NCBI GenBank assembly: GCA_902493335.1
Contig: CABUPJ010000021.1
Span: 1 to 52,626, forward strand
Direction: 5' to 3'
Source: an uncultured Porphyromonadaceae bacterium
GTDB lineage: Bacteria; Bacteroidota; Bacteroidia; Bacteroidales; Muribaculaceae
DNA: 52,626 nt
The notes below the pieces were generated by a model. That model was not told the origin of the DNA and did not search any database. It saw only the letters and a list, made by a program, of their open reading frames with translations. The translations under genes and the position numbers were made by a program. This document shows positions 49,668-52,626 of the stretch, piece by piece; within the stretch, counting starts at the first letter, position 1; each line of letters opens with the position of its first letter.

Positions 49668-51104
49668 ATGGAAATAGGAGGAGACGACCGCCGCAATGAG
49701 CTTTGCAGGCGATTCCGCGAATCGCTTGCCGACAAGTCTGCGGTGCTGTTCTATGACGAAGACGAGCTTATTGAGATTTTCGACTATGCCGGAGACCTCA
49801 ATGACGATTATCTGCGCACCGAGGCCCTGCTGCTCGGGGCAAGGCTTTACCCCGACAGTCAGGCACTTAAAGAGCGTCGGGCCGTTCTTTATTCGGCCTT
49901 CGGCAGCGATATGGCCGCCAAATATCTCGACGACAACGCAAGTGTCGAGGGCGCGCTGTGGGATATCATGCGTCTGCGCAAACAGCTGCCTGTCGGTGAT
50001 GAAGCCGGCAAGGCGCTCGACAGTCTTGTCGCCCGCTATGACCAGTTTGACGACGAGGAGATAATACAGCTGACCGACCTGGCCTCGAAGCTCGGGCGTT
50101 ATGACTGGCTTGTGTCGCGCCTCGGCATGTTGCGCAAGAAGACGACCTATCAGCCGACTCTGATTTTCGAGGTGGCTGTCATCGCCGAACTTAACAATGA
50201 CTTCAAGGAGGCTATTAAGCTGCTTGACGAACTGACGCAGATCGAGCCGTATAATTATCAATACTGGCAGATGCTCGCCGAGCTTCAGAAGAAAGACGGC
50301 GATACCGACGGCGCCATGTCGTCGCTCGAGATGGCTCTTGCGATAAATCCCGACGACGCTTCTGGCGAGTTTTATCTCTGCCGTCTGTTGTGCGAGACAC
50401 CCGGCCGTATGCGCGACGCCGCTGTCCGGCTCGAAAAACTTTACAAAGCTCATCCCGAAGACCCCGACATCGTCCATTATTATCTCATGGCTCTGACCGA
50501 GACGGGCGGAGACCCCTACAGCGAGCGTTCTTTTGCCATTCTGTCTGACAGCTACCGCCACAATCCCGGCCACCGGCAGATAGCGACCGACATGCTTGCC
50601 GTCGACCACCCCGACGCCGTCAAGGCCATCGCCGATTCGGCGCGTCAGCAACCTATCGAGCTTGACGACTGGCTCGACTGGGCATCTCATTTTTCGTCGA
50701 TCGACGCGCCGAAGCAGGCTAATGTCATTCTCGGTGTGGCCCGTGAGTTTATCGGCCGTGACAATATCGACATCAACGGCGAGATGATATTCAACTGCTT
50801 TGTCGACAAAGATTTCAAACAGACTGTCGAAATTTATGAGCGCAATATGGCCGACTGGTATGATTTCGACCGTCAGGCCACGCTCGCGGTCATGTATGCC
50901 GTCTCGCTCGTCAAGCTCCACAGACTGCAGCAGGCCACGGTCTTTGCCTCGGGAAAGCTGATTGAATGGCATTTGAAGAGCGAGCCGGTCGATGCCCGTC
51001 TCGAATGTATGAGCGCGTCGATTATTCTCAGCCGAGTGGCCGAGATTGCCCGTCGCGACGACGCAGCCGAGATTGAGGCCTGGGATCCGATGTATCTCTG
51101 GTGA
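49668..51104 (+). CDS. Tetratricopeptide-repeat protein
   Basis: A 478-residue cytosolic helical protein with no signal peptide. TPR-like units are visible (DYAGDLNDDYLRTEALLLGARLYP, NNDFKEAIKLLDELTQIEPYNYQYWQMLAELQKKDGDTDGAMSSLEMALAINPDD). It follows glnS by 67 bases and ends ten bases before the convergent MBL gene. A 501-residue frame on the opposite strand covers it entirely but is not a gene. Function unknown beyond protein scaffolding. Confidence 0.82.
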   Translation: MEIGGDDRRNELCRRFRESLADKSAVLFYDEDELIEIFDYAGDLNDDYLRTEALLLGARLYPDSQALKERRAVLYSAFGSDMAAKYLDDNASVEGALWDIMRLRKQLPVGDEAGKALDSLVARYDQFDDEEIIQLTDLASKLGRYDWLVSRLGMLRKKTTYQPTLIFEVAVIAELNNDFKEAIKLLDELTQIEPYNYQYWQMLAELQKKDGDTDGAMSSLEMALAINPDDASGEFYLCRLLCETPGRMRDAAVRLEKLYKAHPEDPDIVHYYLMALTETGGDPYSERSFAILSDSYRHNPGHRQIATDMLAVDHPDAVKAIADSARQQPIELDDWLDWASHFSSIDAPKQANVILGVAREFIGRDNIDINGEMIFNCFVDKDFKQTVEIYERNMADWYDFDRQATLAVMYAVSLVKLHRLQQATVFASGKLIEWHLKSEPVDARLECMSASIILSRVAEIARRDDAAEIEAWDPMYLW

Positions 51105-51114
51105 TCGGTCGCCC

Positions 51115-51756
51115 TCAGACAAACGGGTTGGCCGTTTTTTCGTCGCCTATTGTAGTATATCTGTCATGACCGGGTAGCACCATCGTGTCGTCAGGCAGCG
51201 TGAAAAGTTTTTTGCGTATGTTGTCGATAAGCTGTCGCTGATTGCCACCGGGCAAGTCTGTGCGCCCGATCGAGCGGCGAAAGAGCGAGTCGCCGGCGAT
51301 GACAAAATGTCCGTCGGGCGAATAAAGCGCTATGCCGCCGGGCGAATGACCGGCGACCGTTATTACGACAAGACGCTCTTTGCCGATGGTGATGATGTCG
51401 CCGTCTTCGAGGGGCACGTCGATGGTGACACCTTTGACAGCGTCGCGACCGCCGAAGCGTCGCATCTGTGTCGTGATGTCGGCGCCTAATGGTGCGTCGG
51501 CGATGTTTGCGGCAACTTTGACGCCATATTTGTCTTTGACATAATTGTCGCCGAAGCAGTGGTCGAGATGCAGGTGTGTATTGATTACCTCGATGATTTT
51601 CAGATTGTTGGTCTTGACATAATCATCGAATTCTTTCTGTTCGTCGCTGCCGTACATGCCCGGATCGATGACCGCGGCCTCTTTGGTCTCGGGGTCGATT
51701 GCGAGGTAGGTGTTGACTCCGAACATGTTGAAAACAAATTGTTTGATTTTTAACAT
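51115..51756 (-). CDS. Metallo-beta-lactamase-fold hydrolase (glyoxalase II-like)
   Basis: A 213-residue MBL-fold enzyme. Zinc motif NTHLHLDHCFGDN (HxHxDH) at about residues 59-71, then VAGHSPGGIALYS and VIAGDSLFRRSIGRTDLPGG. The final LPGHDRYTTIGDEKTANPFV is typical of hydroxyacylglutathione-hydrolase-like enzymes. The natural thioester is not known. It follows rsmG by 21 bases on the same strand. Confidence 0.92.
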   Translation of the reverse strand: MLKIKQFVFNMFGVNTYLAIDPETKEAAVIDPGMYGSDEQKEFDDYVKTNNLKIIEVINTHLHLDHCFGDNYVKDKYGVKVAANIADAPLGADITTQMRRFGGRDAVKGVTIDVPLEDGDIITIGKERLVVITVAGHSPGGIALYSPDGHFVIAGDSLFRRSIGRTDLPGGNQRQLIDNIRKKLFTLPDDTMVLPGHDRYTTIGDEKTANPFV

Positions 51757-51777
51757 AGTAATTCTGTAATATAAAGG

Positions 51778-52416
51778 TTATCTGTCTATTGGTACATAGA
51801 CGAGTTTTTTTGTCTCGAAGAATTCTTCGTTGAAAAACTCGCCTACCGGATATTCGATGACCGGAAATCTTATACCTTTCGACTCAGGTTCGAGGTCGCC
51901 GCCTTTGAGGCAGATGATGCCGTCGCCATAGCGGTTGCCGAGCGGATTGCCGGGTGTGACATTCTTGGTTACGAGTGGCGTAAGGCTGTTCAGAGGCATC
52001 ACGGCTCGGCTCGCGACATAGTTGAACCGTGTGCGGCATTCGCCGATGTCGCCGTGCTGGAAGCTGACGTTGCCGAGACCTGTTTCCTTAGCCACTTCGG
52101 TCGCAACCTTGATTTTCTTGCCTATGCGGTCGATGAGATGGAACGTACACTCAGGATAGAATATCGCCAGAGGTATACCCGGGAAACCGCCGCCTGTGCC
52201 GAGATCGAGAAATGTCGTTCCTGCCTTGACGTCGCCTAAAAAGGCGGCTATCGCAAGCGAGTGGAGCACGTGTTTGACATAGAGGTTGTCGATGTCTTTA
52301 CGGGAGATGACGTTGATGCGTTCGTTCCAGTAGCGGTAGAGCGAGTCGAGCGCGGCAAACTGTTCGGTCTGCCGTTCTGTGAGGGTAGGGAAGTATTTCG
52401 TTAATATATCCATCAT
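51778..52416 (-). CDS. rsmG: 16S rRNA (guanine-527-N7) methyltransferase
   Basis: I chose the ATG at 52416 (MMDILTKYFPTL), 212 residues; the second ATG at 52413 is equally good. The longer frame to 52539 covers the promoter and is rejected. SAM motif FLDLGTGGGFPGIPLAIFYP at about residues 70-90, YWNERINVISRKDIDNLYVKHVLHSL before it, and YVASRAVMPL after. It makes m7G527 in 16S rRNA, the mark whose loss gives low-level streptomycin resistance. Confidence 0.95.
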   Translation of the reverse strand: MMDILTKYFPTLTERQTEQFAALDSLYRYWNERINVISRKDIDNLYVKHVLHSLAIAAFLGDVKAGTTFLDLGTGGGFPGIPLAIFYPECTFHLIDRIGKKIKVATEVAKETGLGNVSFQHGDIGECRTRFNYVASRAVMPLNSLTPLVTKNVTPGNPLGNRYGDGIICLKGGDLEPESKGIRFPVIEYPVGEFFNEEFFETKKLVYVPIDR

Positions 52417-52464
52417 TATAAAGTCAAACAATGTCTTCGGCCGTTTGTTTCTATTTATATAGTG

Positions 52465-52497
52465 CAAATTTAAGAATAATAGCTTAATTTTGTCAAA
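52465..52497 (-). promoter_or_regulatory. rsmG promoter
   Basis: On the minus strand TTTG (complement of 52494-52497) and the -7 box TAAATTTG (complement of 52465-52472) are 21 bases apart. The start site would be near 52459, 43 bases above the rsmG ATG. Confidence 0.6.
52485..52492 (+). promoter_or_regulatory. -7 box of the cvfB-like gene
   Basis: TAATTTTG, a full match, 24 bases before the ATG at 52517. It lies within the spacer of the divergent rsmG promoter, so the two promoters overlap and polymerases would compete. No -33 is evident on this strand. Confidence 0.5.
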
Positions 52498-52516
52498 ACA
52501 TAACGATAATAATAAA

Positions 52517-52626
52517 ATGATAGAAATAGGAAAGGACAACCGCCTTAAAGTGGCGCGTGAAGTAGATTTCGGAGTGTATCTTGCAGATGACGAGGGTAAT
52601 GAGGTGCTGATGCCGGCCCGTTATGT
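52517..52626 (+). CDS. CvfB-like S1 RNA-binding protein, 5-prime part only
   Basis: The window ends 36 residues into this gene. The visible start (MIEIGKDNRLKVAREVDFG, then VYLADDEGNEVLMPARY) matches the first S1-like domain of CvfB/YitL proteins, which bind RNA and in Gram-positives influence virulence genes. The gene continues beyond 52626. It is divergent from rsmG with an overlapping promoter. Confidence 0.8.
   Translation, partial: MIEIGKDNRLKVAREVDFGVYLADDEGNEVLMPARY

Noticed and set aside
49617..51122. A 501-residue open frame on the minus strand covering the TPR gene
   Set aside because: It is almost exactly antisense to the TPR gene, has no promoter or signal features, and its composition (runs of Arg, Val, Gly, Asp) is what the reverse of a GC-rich helical gene gives.

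Overview
The window looks like a chromosomal segment of a gut-type Bacteroidales bacterium, most likely of the Muribaculaceae (inference). The reasons are repeated TAnnTTTG -7 promoter boxes typical of Bacteroidota, a gene set found in this order (OstA-like/SurA/PpiC run, DUF5063, DUF4252 with an ECF sigma factor, DUF3737, YicC-Gmk-NadD, a SusA-like GH13 enzyme), moderately GC-rich housekeeping genes, and few Shine-Dalgarno sites. No rRNA, tRNA, CRISPR array, transposase or phage gene was seen. The only gene-free stretch over 300 bases is 933-1428, and it holds a strong candidate structured RNA.

Layout. 1-2900: a short outer-membrane barrel-like ORF, a secreted protein, the candidate ncRNA (about 1025-1350, minus), a three-gene DUF3791/DUF3990 toxin-antitoxin-like module and a PepSY-like lipoprotein. 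2967-7879: potassium uptake (TrkH, TrkA) with Dxs and a previously uncounted 59-residue membrane protein, all minus strand. 7998-11225: a nucleoside phosphorylase, then DprA, a hotdog thioesterase and a metzincin-like protease in a tightly overlapping minus-strand operon. 11402-13707: a divergent, visibly AT-richer pair encoding a TIR-domain membrane protein and a membrane-anchored protein with a PDZ-like tail; this is the best candidate for a new system. 13720-15373: an Ntn-hydrolase with a signal-peptide-exposed Cys, and an unknown protein.

15376-24981: a long minus-strand run for envelope biogenesis (PpiC-type isomerase, SurA-like lipoprotein, SurA, OstA-like protein) followed by DUF3737, a PatB/MalY-type lyase and a MATE exporter. 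25113-28789: GuaB, an HdeD-like membrane protein, an outer membrane barrel and TsaB. 28886-35051: plus-strand YicC, Gmk, NadD, DUF5063, M18 aminopeptidase, a small secreted protein, then ECF sigma factor, membrane anti-sigma-like protein and DUF4252. 35200-40200: S41 peptidase, RarA, a secreted TPR protein and a stand-alone secreted ricin-type lectin. 40358-51104: DedA, Rpe, FtsK, LolA-like carrier, TrxB, GH13 amylase, GlnS and a TPR protein. 51115-52626: a metallo-beta-lactamase-fold hydrolase, RsmG, and the start of a CvfB-like S1 protein.

Most of the window is core metabolism and envelope maintenance. The accessory-looking parts are 1025-2400 and 10476-13707.
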